A stretch of DNA of 64,000 nt from Thalassobius sp034670005 (GTDB taxonomy: Bacteria > Pseudomonadota > Alphaproteobacteria > Rhodobacterales > Rhodobacteraceae), in NCBI RefSeq assembly GCF_034670005.1, contig NZ_JAXMOH010000004.1, positions 124,001-188,000 on the forward strand. The letters run 5' to 3'. The translations under genes were made by a program, and so were the position numbers. The notes beneath the pieces were generated by a model. The model searched no databases, was not told where the DNA came from, and saw only the letters and a program-made list of their open reading frames with translations. Positions 27,650-35,773 of this stretch are shown one piece after another (position 1 is the first letter of the stretch; every line of letters begins with the position of its first letter).

Positions 27650-29056
27650 TCAGCAGCTGTAGTACATTGCGAATTCCACCGGGTGCGGCGTGTGTTCGTA
27701 TTGCTCGATCTCTTCCATCTTCAGCGCGATATAGCCGTCGATCTGATCTTTGGTGAACACGTCACCAGCGGTCAGGAAGTCCATATCTGCCTTCAGCTCT
27801 TCGAGAGCTTCGCGCAGCGAACCGCAGACGGTCGGGATGTCGGCCAGTTCTTCGGCCGGCAGATCGTAGAGGTTCTTGTCCATGGCTTCGCCCGGATCGA
27901 TCTTGTTCTTGATGCCGTCGATGCCGGCCATCAGCAGGGCTGCGAAGCACAGGTAGGGGTTCGCCGAAGGATCGGGGAAACGGGCTTCGACGCGCTTGGC
28001 CTTGGGCGATTCTGCCCACGGAATACGCACGCAACCCGACCGGTTACGGGCTGAATAGGCACGCAGAACCGGGGCCTCAAAGCCGGGGATCAGGCGCTTG
28101 TAGCTGTTGGTCGACGGGTTGGTAAAGGCGTTCAGCGCTTTGGCGTGGGACAGGATGCCGCCGATGAAATACAGTGCTTCCTGGCTCAGGTCGGCGTATT
28201 TGTCGCCAGCAAACAGCGGTTTGCCGTCTTTCCAGATCGACATGTTCACATGCATGCCGGTGCCGTTGTCGCCCGCGATCGGCTTGGGCATGAAGGTTGC
28301 CGACTTACCGTAGGCCTGCGCCACGTTGTGAATGATGTACTTGTACTTCTGCAGCTCGTCCGCCTGTTTGGTGACGGTGCCGAAGATCAGGCCCAGTTCG
28401 TGCTGGCACGAGGCCACTTCGTGGTGATGCTTGTCGACTTTCATGCCGATGCGCTTCATCGTCGACAGCATTTCGGACCGCAGGTCCTGCGCGTCGTCAA
28501 CGGGATTGACCGGGAAATAGCCGCCTTTGACGCCCGGACGGTGACCCGAGTTGCCCATTTCGTAATCGGTATCGGTGTTCCACGAGGCGTCGATGGCGTC
28601 GACTTCGTAGGACACTTTGTTCATCGCGGTCGAATATTTGACGTTATCGAACAGGAAGAATTCAGCTTCCGGGCCCATAAATGCGGTGTCGCCGATGCCG
28701 GTCGACTTCAGATAGGCCTCAGCCTTTTCCGCAGTGCCGCGCGGATCGCGCTCATAGGCTTCGCCGGTATCGGGTTCGACGACCGAGCAATGGATGCAGA
28801 GGGTCTTTTCAGCATAAAACGGATCGATATAGGCCGAGTCGGTGTCGGGCATCAGTTTCATGTCGGAGGCTTCGATGGATTTCCAGCCAGCGATGGAAGA
28901 CCCGTCGAACATGAAGCCTTCTTCGAGGAAGTCTTCGTCGACTTCGTCGGCAATCACGGTGACGTGCTGCAGAGCGCCGCGCGGATCGGTGAAGCGGATA
29001 TCGACATATTCGACGTCTTCATCCGCAATGGTCTTGAGAACTGCGTCCTTGCTCAT
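27650..29056 (-). CDS. glnA: Glutamine synthetase type I
   Basis: Makes glutamine from glutamate and ammonia with ATP; a cytoplasmic dodecamer. The 468 residues match GSI. Visible are MFDGSSIAGWK, the ATP/ammonia-site blocks GNGTGMHVNMS and the C-terminal NLYDLPAEE with Tyr397, the adenylylation site of the beta subgroup. AAGGGA precedes the ATG. It lies 29 bp after glnB, so both are likely co-transcribed and nitrogen-regulated, though no convincing sigma-54 promoter was seen. Confidence 0.97.
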   Translation of the reverse strand: MSKDAVLKTIADEDVEYVDIRFTDPRGALQHVTVIADEVDEDFLEEGFMFDGSSIAGWKSIEASDMKLMPDTDSAYIDPFYAEKTLCIHCSVVEPDTGEAYERDPRGTAEKAEAYLKSTGIGDTAFMGPEAEFFLFDNVKYSTAMNKVSYEVDAIDASWNTDTDYEMGNSGHRPGVKGGYFPVNPVDDAQDLRSEMLSTMKRIGMKVDKHHHEVASCQHELGLIFGTVTKQADELQKYKYIIHNVAQAYGKSATFMPKPIAGDNGTGMHVNMSIWKDGKPLFAGDKYADLSQEALYFIGGILSHAKALNAFTNPSTNSYKRLIPGFEAPVLRAYSARNRSGCVRIPWAESPKAKRVEARFPDPSANPYLCFAALLMAGIDGIKNKIDPGEAMDKNLYDLPAEELADIPTVCGSLREALEELKADMDFLTAGDVFTKDQIDGYIALKMEEIEQYEHTPHPVEFAMYYSC

Positions 29057-29085
29057 TCCCTTAATCCCTTTCGTTTATGGGGGTG

Positions 29086-29424
29086 TTACAGCGCGTCCGA
29101 ACCGGTTTCACCGGTACGGATGCGAATGGCTTGTTCGACGGGGCTGACGAAAATCTTGCCATCGCCGATCTTGTCGGTCTTGGCGGCGTCGATGATCGCC
29201 TCGATGGCGCCATCGACGAGATCGTCGTCCAGCACGACCTCGATTTTCACTTTCGGCAGGAAGTCGACGACATATTCGGCGCCACGATAAAGCTCGGTAT
29301 GGCCTTTCTGGCGGCCGAAACCTTTAACCTCGATTACGCTGAGGCCTTGAATTCCGGCTTCCTGCAAGGCTTCCTTCACTTCATCAAGCTTGAAAGGCTT
29401 GATGATGGCTTCGATCTTTTTCAT
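29086..29424 (-). CDS. glnB: Nitrogen regulatory protein PII
   Basis: 112-residue trimeric signal protein sensing 2-oxoglutarate, ATP/ADP and glutamine state. The T-loop GHTELYRGAEY carries Tyr51, the uridylylation site, and the C-terminal signature is DGKIFVSPVEQAIRIRTGE. The start at 29422-29424 has GAGGAGA upstream; the frame is open further but the family begins here. Cotranscribed with glnA. It presumably controls adenylylation of the neighbour GlnA and the NtrBC pathway. Confidence 0.97.
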   Translation of the reverse strand: MKKIEAIIKPFKLDEVKEALQEAGIQGLSVIEVKGFGRQKGHTELYRGAEYVVDFLPKVKIEVVLDDDLVDGAIEAIIDAAKTDKIGDGKIFVSPVEQAIRIRTGETGSDAL

Positions 29425-29597
29425 CGCTGGGTCTCCTCGCCAGATGCTTCGTTCATGGCACAGATCACTTTCATCCGGGGGGCTCAATTGGCTAAGGTCA
29501 ATCGCGGGGATCGGTCAGGGCGGATTCTTGGGGCGAGATTAAAATAACAGCAAGAAGATTAAAAGATGTGCAATTTGAAAACTTCCGGGCTGATACC

Positions 29598-31214
29598 ATG
29601 ACCGAATTGCTGAGTGCTGCACAAATGCGCGCCATCGAACGGGCAGCCATCGAGTCGGGCGCGGTAACCGGGCTGGACCTGATGGAACGCGCCGGGCAGG
29701 GTGTTATCGAGGCGATTTTCGAGGAGTGGCCGGAGCTTGCCGTTTCACCTGCGGCGGGCGGGGAGGGGGGCGTTGCCCCCCGTCCGGCGGGGCCGGACTC
29801 CCCCCAGGATATTTGTGAACAGAAGAAGTTCAGGGCGGTGGTGCTGTGCGGGCCGGGCAACAATGGCGGCGACGGGTTCGTGGTGGCGCGGCTGTTGAAG
29901 GCGCGCGGCTGGGAGGTGGAGGTTTTCCTTTACGGTGATCCCGACAAGCTGCCGCCGGATGCGCGGGTGAATTATCAGCGGTGGTGCGAGATGGGGGAGG
30001 TTGGGCCGATGACCCTCGACGCAATAATGGGCGCCCGTCCCTTCGATCTTTGGATAGATGCCGTTTTCGGAACAGGCTTAACTAGGGGTTTCAAGGGAGA
30101 GTTGCTCACGATATTCGATTATATTGAGGAAGACTTGGCCACCTTTGCCAACAGAAGCGTCGCAGTTGATATCGCAAGCGGACTTTGCGCGGATAGCGGG
30201 CGTTTTCTAGGGCCAATTTGGGAACCGGCACTTACAGTTACTTTCCACCGTGCCAAGCTGGGCCATTATTTGAATGATGGCGCTGAGACCTGTGAACAGA
30301 ACAGTTTGCGGGTAAAGGGCATCGGTCTGGCGACGCAGTCCGTTGGCGCGGTAAGAAAGCTCGAAGGTCTGAACCTGTTTACGGGAAAAAGATCATACCA
30401 CCACAAATATTCCCACGGCCACGCCCTGATCCTCTCGGGTGGTCCCGGCCGGACCGGCGCGGCGCGGCTGGCGGCGCGGGGGGCTCTCAGGATCGGGGCG
30501 GGGCTGGTGACGCTGGCGGTGCCACCGGCGGCGCAGCAGGAGGTGGCGGCGCAGGTCACCGCCATCATGCTGCGGCGGGTGGGCGATGCTACCGCCCTGG
30601 CCAAGGTGCTGGAGGATGCGCGGTTCAACGCGATCGGGCTGGGGCCGGCGCTTGGGCTGGACGAAGATGCGGCGGCGTTGGTGGCGGCGGCGCTGGAGGC
30701 GGGGCGGGCGACCGTGCTGGATGCCGATGCGCTGACCCTGCTGGCGCAGGACGCGGCGCTGTTTGCCAAGCTGCACGGCAAATGCGTGCTGACGCCGCAT
30801 GCGGGCGAGTTCAAGCGGCTGTTTCCGGATCTTGCCGAGAAGCTCGAGGCGGTTCCGGTGAAGGGGCCTGCCTATTCCAAAGTGGATGCAACGCGAGAAG
30901 CAGCGAAACGGGCGGGTTGTGTGGTTTTATTCAAGGGACCCGACACGGTGATCGCGGCGCCGGGCGGACAATGCAGCATCAATTCGGCGGAGTATGAAAG
31001 GTCGGCGCCCTGGCTGGCCACGGCGGGATCGGGGGATGTGTTGACCGGCTTCATCGCCGGGCTGCTGGCGCGGGGATTTGCACCGCATCAGGCGGCGGAA
31101 ACCGCCGCGTGGCTGCATGTCGAATGCGCATTGGAATTCGGTCCGGGGCTGATCGCGGAGGACCTGCCCGAACAGCTGCCCAAGGTGTTTAGGCGTCTGC
31201 TCAGTCCGCCATAA
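29598..31214 (+). CDS. nnrE-nnrD: Bifunctional NAD(P)H-hydrate epimerase / dehydratase
   Basis: Repairs hydrated NAD(P)H. The N-terminal YjeF_N epimerase (residues 1-210) has VVLCGPGNNGGDGFVVARLL; the C-terminal ADP-dependent dehydratase (about 240-530) has the conserved ILSGGPGRTGAARLAA, LTPHAGEFKRL and TAGSGDVLTGFIAGLL. About 538 residues. Residues about 50-77 (rich in Gly, Pro, Ala) are encoded by a REP-like element inserted in frame. A GTG at 29568 is in frame, but ATG 29598 gives the family N-terminus TELLSAAQMRAIE. The 3' end overlaps the convergent Hint gene by 14 bp. Confidence 0.92.
   Translation: MTELLSAAQMRAIERAAIESGAVTGLDLMERAGQGVIEAIFEEWPELAVSPAAGGEGGVAPRPAGPDSPQDICEQKKFRAVVLCGPGNNGGDGFVVARLLKARGWEVEVFLYGDPDKLPPDARVNYQRWCEMGEVGPMTLDAIMGARPFDLWIDAVFGTGLTRGFKGELLTIFDYIEEDLATFANRSVAVDIASGLCADSGRFLGPIWEPALTVTFHRAKLGHYLNDGAETCEQNSLRVKGIGLATQSVGAVRKLEGLNLFTGKRSYHHKYSHGHALILSGGPGRTGAARLAARGALRIGAGLVTLAVPPAAQQEVAAQVTAIMLRRVGDATALAKVLEDARFNAIGLGPALGLDEDAAALVAAALEAGRATVLDADALTLLAQDAALFAKLHGKCVLTPHAGEFKRLFPDLAEKLEAVPVKGPAYSKVDATREAAKRAGCVVLFKGPDTVIAAPGGQCSINSAEYERSAPWLATAGSGDVLTGFIAGLLARGFAPHQAAETAAWLHVECALEFGPGLIAEDLPEQLPKVFRRLLSPP
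29741..29828 (+). repeat. REP-like element inside nnrE
   Basis: Two adjacent hairpins (GGGGGGC-GTT-GCCCCCC at 29765-29781 and GTCCGGC-GGG-GCCGGAC at 29782-29798) are followed by an AGGATATTTGTGAACAGAAG tail. This layout matches intergenic repeats common in Rhodobacteraceae, as recalled. It is translated in frame within nnrE. Confidence 0.6.
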
Positions 31215-31692
31215 CCGGGGCGGTGGCGCAGGCCAGCTCCAACCCGTCGGCATAGATCACCTGCGGGCTTTCGAAGCCCAGGCGGAACACCATGTGTTGG
31301 GCGCGCGGTTGCAACCGGACATATTCACCGTCCACCAGGCGGCGGGCGTCGACCATGGCCTGATCGGCATAATAAAGCGCCTTGGCCCGCCAGTCGCGGA
31401 TCAGGACTTTTTGCCGCGAGGGCAGGATGGTATCGCTGTCGGGGCGGTCATGGCCCAGCGATCCGGCGCGGATGCGCACGGTTTCGCAAATCTCGAGCTC
31501 GTGACTGATCGCTTTCAGCTCGACCAGTCCGGTGTTGCGAGTGATGATCTTGTCGCCTGGGACCAGCGTTTCCACCGGTAATGCGCCGTCCAATGTCAGG
31601 ATGAGTGTCCCGGGCATTATTCCATTGCTGGACTCAACATGACGCCTTGCGGTCATCCGACCGTCATTGCGCCCGACCGTTTTCGGTTTCAT
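31201..31692 (-). CDS. Stand-alone Hint-domain protein
   Basis: 163-residue protein with a Hint (hedgehog/intein) fold: PGTLILTLDGALPVETLVPGDKI is the characteristic first block and ILPSRQKVLIRDWRAKAL the later His-type block region. The usual nucleophilic Cys before PGT is absent (the sequence reads SNGIMPGT), so self-processing looks unlikely. There is no signal peptide or RTX repeat. The start at 31690-31692 has AGGA upstream. Its 3' end overlaps nnrD on the other strand. Function unknown; roseobacters often carry such genes. Confidence 0.7.
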   Translation of the reverse strand: MKPKTVGRNDGRMTARRHVESSNGIMPGTLILTLDGALPVETLVPGDKIITRNTGLVELKAISHELEICETVRIRAGSLGHDRPDSDTILPSRQKVLIRDWRAKALYYADQAMVDARRLVDGEYVRLQPRAQHMVFRLGFESPQVIYADGLELACATAPVMAD

Positions 31693-31887
31693 GGGCGATA
31701 TCCTACTGCTCTGCCTGCTTTTTTGCTGGCAGATTACTAAGGGGAACGTCGTTTGTCTTGCATTTTTTAGTGAATATTCTCTTTTTAAGAGTGGAAAATT
31801 TTCTCTCGCATCCGGTTTCACGGTTTGCTAGGTAACGCCGGAACCGCGGGCCGTTTCGTTTACAGACGGGCTGCCTTGGCGGGTCTT

Positions 31888-31971
31888 GCGGGTGTGGCGG
31901 AATTGGTAGACGCACCAGATTTAGGTTCTGGCGCCTTTGGCGTGGGGGTTCGAGTCCCTTCACCCGCACCA
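31888..31971 (+). tRNA. tRNA-Leu (anticodon UAG)
   Basis: 84 nt with a 7-bp acceptor stem GCGGGTG/CACCCGC, encoded CCA, D-loop TGGCGGAATTGGTAGACGCA, anticodon stem CCAGA/TCTGG with loop TTTAGGT (anticodon TAG), a class II variable arm GCGCCTTTGGCGT and the T-loop GGTTCGAGTCC. Confidence 0.97.
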
Positions 31972-32217
31972 ATAATTCTGAGAAATTGTATACATTTCAA
32001 TCGTATATATTTTTTTTGGCTTTGTTTGGGCCACCTCTTGTTCCATCTATTGAATATCGTCTGATGTTCCGGGCAATACCGGGCAGATTCGTTCAATGGT
32101 TTCAACGGCACACTACAGTTTACGATGATGTGACCGTCGTGCGTTGTGGATCATTGCAGACCTGCCTTGGCACATCGATGCCGTTGGAGGGGGCGATCAC
32201 ATCAAAAAAGCCACGTA

Positions 32218-32631
32218 TCAGGACTCGGCTGGTCGATAGATGCAATCGGCCAAAGTGCTTTGATTGAGATCGGCGACAAAGGCGGCCTCGGCATGCGCGA
32301 GCCGCGCTTTCAGTCGACAGCGCGGTGTCAGGGTGCAGGCATTGCCGTCCGGCAGGAAACACTCCACCAGCGCCTGATCTTCCTTGAGCAGGGCCACCAC
32401 ATCGCCCAGCCGGATCTGCGCGGGCGGGCGGGCCAGTTGAGCACCACCACCGCCGCCACGGCGGGTTTCGAGATATCCGCCTGCCGCAAGGGCCGAGATG
32501 ACCTTGGCCAAGTGATTGCGTGAGATTCGGAATTCAGAGGCCAGTTCGGCTGTGGTGAAGGGCCTGTCAGGCTCGCCTGCCATACGCATGAGAACGCGCA
32601 GGCCGTAGTCGGTAAAGGTGGTGAGACGCAA
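32218..32631 (-). CDS. nsrR: Rrf2-family [Fe-S] repressor, NsrR-like
   Basis: Nitric-oxide-sensing repressor candidate, 137 residues. The winged helix begins LRLTTFTDYGLRVLMRMA, as in NsrR, and continues with the recognition helix SRNHLAKVISALAAGGY. Three Cys in CFLPDGNACTLTPRC (Cys91, Cys99, Cys105) fit the NsrR cluster ligands. The start is TTG at 32629-32631 with AGGA nine bases ahead; a TTG at 32691 would add 20 unrelated residues. It is divergent from the nos cluster, so it probably controls NO/N2O genes, perhaps these. Other Rrf2 roles remain possible. Confidence 0.8.
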   Translation of the reverse strand: MRLTTFTDYGLRVLMRMAGEPDRPFTTAELASEFRISRNHLAKVISALAAGGYLETRRGGGGGAQLARPPAQIRLGDVVALLKEDQALVECFLPDGNACTLTPRCRLKARLAHAEAAFVADLNQSTLADCIYRPAES

Positions 32632-32752
32632 GGTTGCGGTCCTGATTTGGTATTTGATCCGCTTATTATTGCAGTGGCATCTACAAAGCAAAGCAAATAT
32701 CCACGGTCGATATCACGCGATGGGTGGCCAGGCAGCGAAAGGGCATAAGTAG

Positions 32753-32902
32753 AAAGCGCTCGACGGGAACCCTGCTCCACACGAAATAAATCCGCTGATC
32801 GTTCTTACCGTCGTCCGCGATGCCGACCGTGTTGAGCCGGCCGCGTTGCAGCCGTTTGCGCTGATTCTGGAATCGGTCCGCGCGGCCGGTCTGGAAATGT
32901 GA
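32753..32902 (+). pseudogene. Orphan C-terminal coding remnant
   Basis: 49 codons with no start, typical local codon usage, and a protein-like sequence (PLIVLTVVRDADRVEPAALQ, then a helix ending in RAAGLEM and a stop). It looks like the leftover 3' end of a lost gene. Parent family not recognised. Confidence 0.4.
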
Positions 32903-33105
32903 AGACGCGAGCGCGGAGGGGCGTCTTCCAGACTGATGAGAGTGAAGTTCATATGGCGAGGGAGGGAGAACATCCTGGTTGCAGCCATGTGCGCAGGCGG
33001 CGCCCCGGGCATCGATCGTCCCAAAACGATCAGTAGAGCAAAAGAGGTATTCATAAATTAGTATACGTATTCCAGTCACTTAATCCGCCTCGGAACGACT
33101 CTCGC

Positions 33106-33119
33106 TTGATCCATGTCAA
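33106..33119 (+). promoter_or_regulatory. FNR/DNR-type box of the nos cluster
   Basis: TTGATCCATGTCAA matches the CRP/FNR-family consensus TTGAT-N4-ATCAA with one change. Its centre is 41.5 bp before about 33154, with CATTAA (33143-33148) as a possible -10 box, so it suits class II activation under low oxygen or NO. Confidence 0.8.
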
Positions 33120-33155
33120 AGACGCGAAAAGCGGACTGGCATCATTAATGCGCTT

Positions 33156-33536
33156 ATGAAATGCGTATTCAATCTTGTTCTGATGGTCCTGCTGACGACG
33201 ACACTCGTGATCGCCGCATCCTACGGGGGGTATGCGCGCACCGCTCATGTGCTTTCAAACGCAGAAAATCAGACCATCGTGATCTGTGGCGCGGGCGGGC
33301 AGGCTGAAACGATCACTCTGGATCGAAACGGCAACCCGGTCGAAAGCCCGATCAAGGATTGTGCACATTGTAATGATTGCGGACTGGTTCCCATCGTGGA
33401 CCTGACAGGCCCTGTTATCAGCGCACGGCCCGAAGGCTTCGTCAGTATGGCCTGGATTCTGCCGACAGCTGCGCCACGCGCGCTGCGCGAGATCGAGTCC
33501 CCGTCCCGCGGTCCCCCAAACCAGAAAGTTATGTGA
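33156..33536 (+). CDS. Small membrane/periplasmic protein with CxHCxxC motif, first in nos operon
   Basis: 126 residues, family not recognised for certain (resembles DUF2946-like proteins). One N-terminal signal or anchor helix (residues 5-21) precedes a short periplasmic domain with ICGAGGQAETITLDRNG and a cluster of Cys and His (DCAHCNDC) that could bind copper. It ends 2 bp before nosR, so the two are coupled. No Shine-Dalgarno is visible; the FNR box places the transcript start at about the ATG, which suggests a leaderless message. A copper-handling role for NosZ is inferred only from place and motif. Confidence 0.6.
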   Translation: MKCVFNLVLMVLLTTTLVIAASYGGYARTAHVLSNAENQTIVICGAGGQAETITLDRNGNPVESPIKDCAHCNDCGLVPIVDLTGPVISARPEGFVSMAWILPTAAPRALREIESPSRGPPNQKVM

Positions 33537-33538
33537 TC

Positions 33539-35761
33539 ATGCAGGTTTTCAGCCTTGCCGCCTTGTGGCGGTTTCTACCAAGCCGAAACTGGATATGGGC
33601 CTTTCTGGCCCTTGTCATTGGTTTCGCCAGCCCGGCGTCGGCCCAGACCGGCCAGAGCGTACTGGCACAGTATCTTCCTGAAATCGAACCCGGCGCGCTG
33701 GTCGAAGGCGCTGATGCGTTCGGTCCGATCCGCAAGGACGTACCGGTCTCACCGCTTCTGTCCGGCGGAGAGAAGATCGGTTACGTTTTCATTACCTCGG
33801 ATTTTGTCGGCACGACCGGTTATTCCGGCAAACCGATCCACACGATGGTCGCGGTGGACGATGATGCGGTTATCCTTGGGGTCGATCTGGTTAAGCATTC
33901 CGAACCCATCGTCCTGATCGGGATTCCAGACAGCAAGATCAAGAAAATGGCGACCGATTTCCGTGGACTGTCACTGGTGGAAGAGGCCGCAGCGGGCGGG
34001 TCGGGCCATGAGCTGGAAATCATTTCCGGCGCGACCGTGACGATCATGGTGATCGACGATTCGATCATCCGCTCGGGGCTGAAGGTCGCCCGTGCCTTGG
34101 GTCTTGGCGGGCTCCAGGCCAAGGTGGAGACCGGGCCGAAATACCAGATTAACGAGAAAGCCGAGACGCCGGATAGCTGGATGGCGATGGAAGGCGACGG
34201 CACGGTGCGCAGCCTGTCGCTGGATGTTGGTCAAATCAACGCCGCGTTCGAAGCGATGGACGATCCGCGCGCTGCTGCGCGTGCACTGACCGACCCGCCC
34301 GAGACGAATTTCATCGACATGCAGATGGCGCTCGTATCGGTGCCGTCTATTGGCCGCGCCGTTCTGGGCGAGGCGGATTACGGCAATCTTGAGGACTGGC
34401 TGGAACCAGGCGAACACGCGATAGCGGTCGCGGGTCGCGGGCTTTATTCCTTCAAGGGGTCCGGGTATGTGCGTGGCGGGATTTTTGACCGGATCGTGTT
34501 AATTCAGGGGGACGTGTCGGTACGTTTTCGGGACCGGGGCCACCGCCGCATGGGGGTGATACCCCTGGGCGACGCACCGGAGTTCACCGAACGCGATCTG
34601 TTCAAGATCCCTGCGGATAGCGGCTTCGATCCGACCAAACCGTTCCGGCTTCAGCTTCTGGTGCAGCGCGAAGTCGCCGCGATCGAAAAGGTCTTCACGA
34701 CGTTCGATCTGGGCTATCAGCTGCCGCAAAGCTTCCTGCGTCCGGTGGTAGCACCGGTCGAAACGGCGCTGGCAACCGATGCAGATCAGAGCGAACAGGC
34801 CGCGCAGCAGGCGCTATGGAAAAAGATCTGGCAAGACAAGACGCTGGAGATCGTCGTGTTGTCGACAATGCTGGCGGTGCTGACGCTCGCCTTCTTCTTC
34901 CAGATGCAGCTGACCCGCTCGGATCGCGCGGTGAAACTGTTCCGCTACAGCTTCCTGACGGTCACTCTGGTCTTCCTCGGCTGGTATGCCAATGCGCAGC
35001 TTTCGGTGGTGAACCTGATGGCGCTGTTCGGCGCGTTGACCACCGATTTCAGCTGGCAGGCATTCCTGCTCGACCCGTTGACCTTCATCCTGTGGTTCTC
35101 GGTGGCGACGGCGCTGCTGTTCTGGGGCAGGGGGGCCTATTGCGGTTGGCTGTGCCCATTCGGCGCGTTGCAGGAACTGACCAATCACATCGCCCGTGCA
35201 TTGCGCGTGCCGCAGATCACCCTGCCCTGGGGGCTGCATGAACGCCTGTGGCCAATCAAGTACATGATCTTCCTCGGCCTTTTCGGCGTTTCGCTCGCCT
35301 CGATCGAACAGGCCGAACATCTTGCCGAAGTCGAGCCGTTCAAGACCGCCATCGTGCTCAATTTCGTGCGGGCGTGGCCGTTCGTGGCCTATGTCGCAGC
35401 GCTTCTGATCGCCGGGCTGTTCGTAGAGCGGTTCTATTGCCGTTACCTCTGCCCGCTGGGCGCGGCGCTTGCCATTCCGGCCCGTCTGCGCATGTTCGAT
35501 TGGCTCAAGCGGTACCGCGAATGCGGTTCGCCCTGCCAGGTATGTGCCAACGAATGCATGGTGCAGGCGATCCATCCGACCGGTGAAATCAACCCCAATG
35601 AATGCCTCAACTGCATGCATTGTCAGGTGCTCTACCAGTCCAAAACCAAATGCCCTGTCGTCATCAAGAAAATGAAACGCAAGGGCGCGAGTTCCGACCC
35701 GACCGCTTTCCTCAAGCCGAGGGAAGGGATCGAAAATCATCCCAATATTCAGAAAAACTAA
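33539..35761 (+). CDS. nosR: NosR, membrane flavo-iron-sulfur electron donor for N2O reductase
   Basis: 740-residue polytopic protein needed for nos expression and electron supply to NosZ. After a signal peptide (cut near ASA) comes a periplasmic FMN-binding domain (about 70-190) with the flavinylation-type motif SGATVT. TM helices follow (about 440-650), carrying the NapH-like CGWLCPFGALQE and CRYLCPLGA, and the C-terminal Cys clusters CGSPCQVCANEC and CLNCMHC hold two [4Fe-4S]. The start ATG lies 2 bp after the preceding stop. NosX in the same operon would attach the FMN. Confidence 0.95.
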   Translation: MQVFSLAALWRFLPSRNWIWAFLALVIGFASPASAQTGQSVLAQYLPEIEPGALVEGADAFGPIRKDVPVSPLLSGGEKIGYVFITSDFVGTTGYSGKPIHTMVAVDDDAVILGVDLVKHSEPIVLIGIPDSKIKKMATDFRGLSLVEEAAAGGSGHELEIISGATVTIMVIDDSIIRSGLKVARALGLGGLQAKVETGPKYQINEKAETPDSWMAMEGDGTVRSLSLDVGQINAAFEAMDDPRAAARALTDPPETNFIDMQMALVSVPSIGRAVLGEADYGNLEDWLEPGEHAIAVAGRGLYSFKGSGYVRGGIFDRIVLIQGDVSVRFRDRGHRRMGVIPLGDAPEFTERDLFKIPADSGFDPTKPFRLQLLVQREVAAIEKVFTTFDLGYQLPQSFLRPVVAPVETALATDADQSEQAAQQALWKKIWQDKTLEIVVLSTMLAVLTLAFFFQMQLTRSDRAVKLFRYSFLTVTLVFLGWYANAQLSVVNLMALFGALTTDFSWQAFLLDPLTFILWFSVATALLFWGRGAYCGWLCPFGALQELTNHIARALRVPQITLPWGLHERLWPIKYMIFLGLFGVSLASIEQAEHLAEVEPFKTAIVLNFVRAWPFVAYVAALLIAGLFVERFYCRYLCPLGAALAIPARLRMFDWLKRYRECGSPCQVCANECMVQAIHPTGEINPNECLNCMHCQVLYQSKTKCPVVIKKMKRKGASSDPTAFLKPREGIENHPNIQKN

Positions 35762-35773
35762 GAGGAGACAGAG

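Larger units (their letters stand above)
32632..33155. other. Gap between nsrR and the nos cluster (about 520 bp)
   Basis: Contains a decayed coding remnant on the plus strand (32753-32902), an FNR/DNR box at 33106-33119 and a likely promoter just before the first nos-cluster gene. Minus-strand open frames here are not convincing. Confidence 0.6.

Noticed and set aside
29456..29475. Sigma-54-like TGGCAC near glnB
   Set aside because: It points away from glnB and lacks the TTGC element at the right spacing.
31955..31975. tRNA 3' end as an att site for the nos region
   Set aside because: I searched by eye for a second copy of the T-arm/acceptor 3' sequence up to 44 kb and found none; no integrase gene is present.
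32681..33079. Minus-strand frames of 113 and 132 residues upstream of the nos cluster
   Set aside because: Poor composition, overlap with the FNR-box region and no homologous look; the plus-strand relic has better codon usage.
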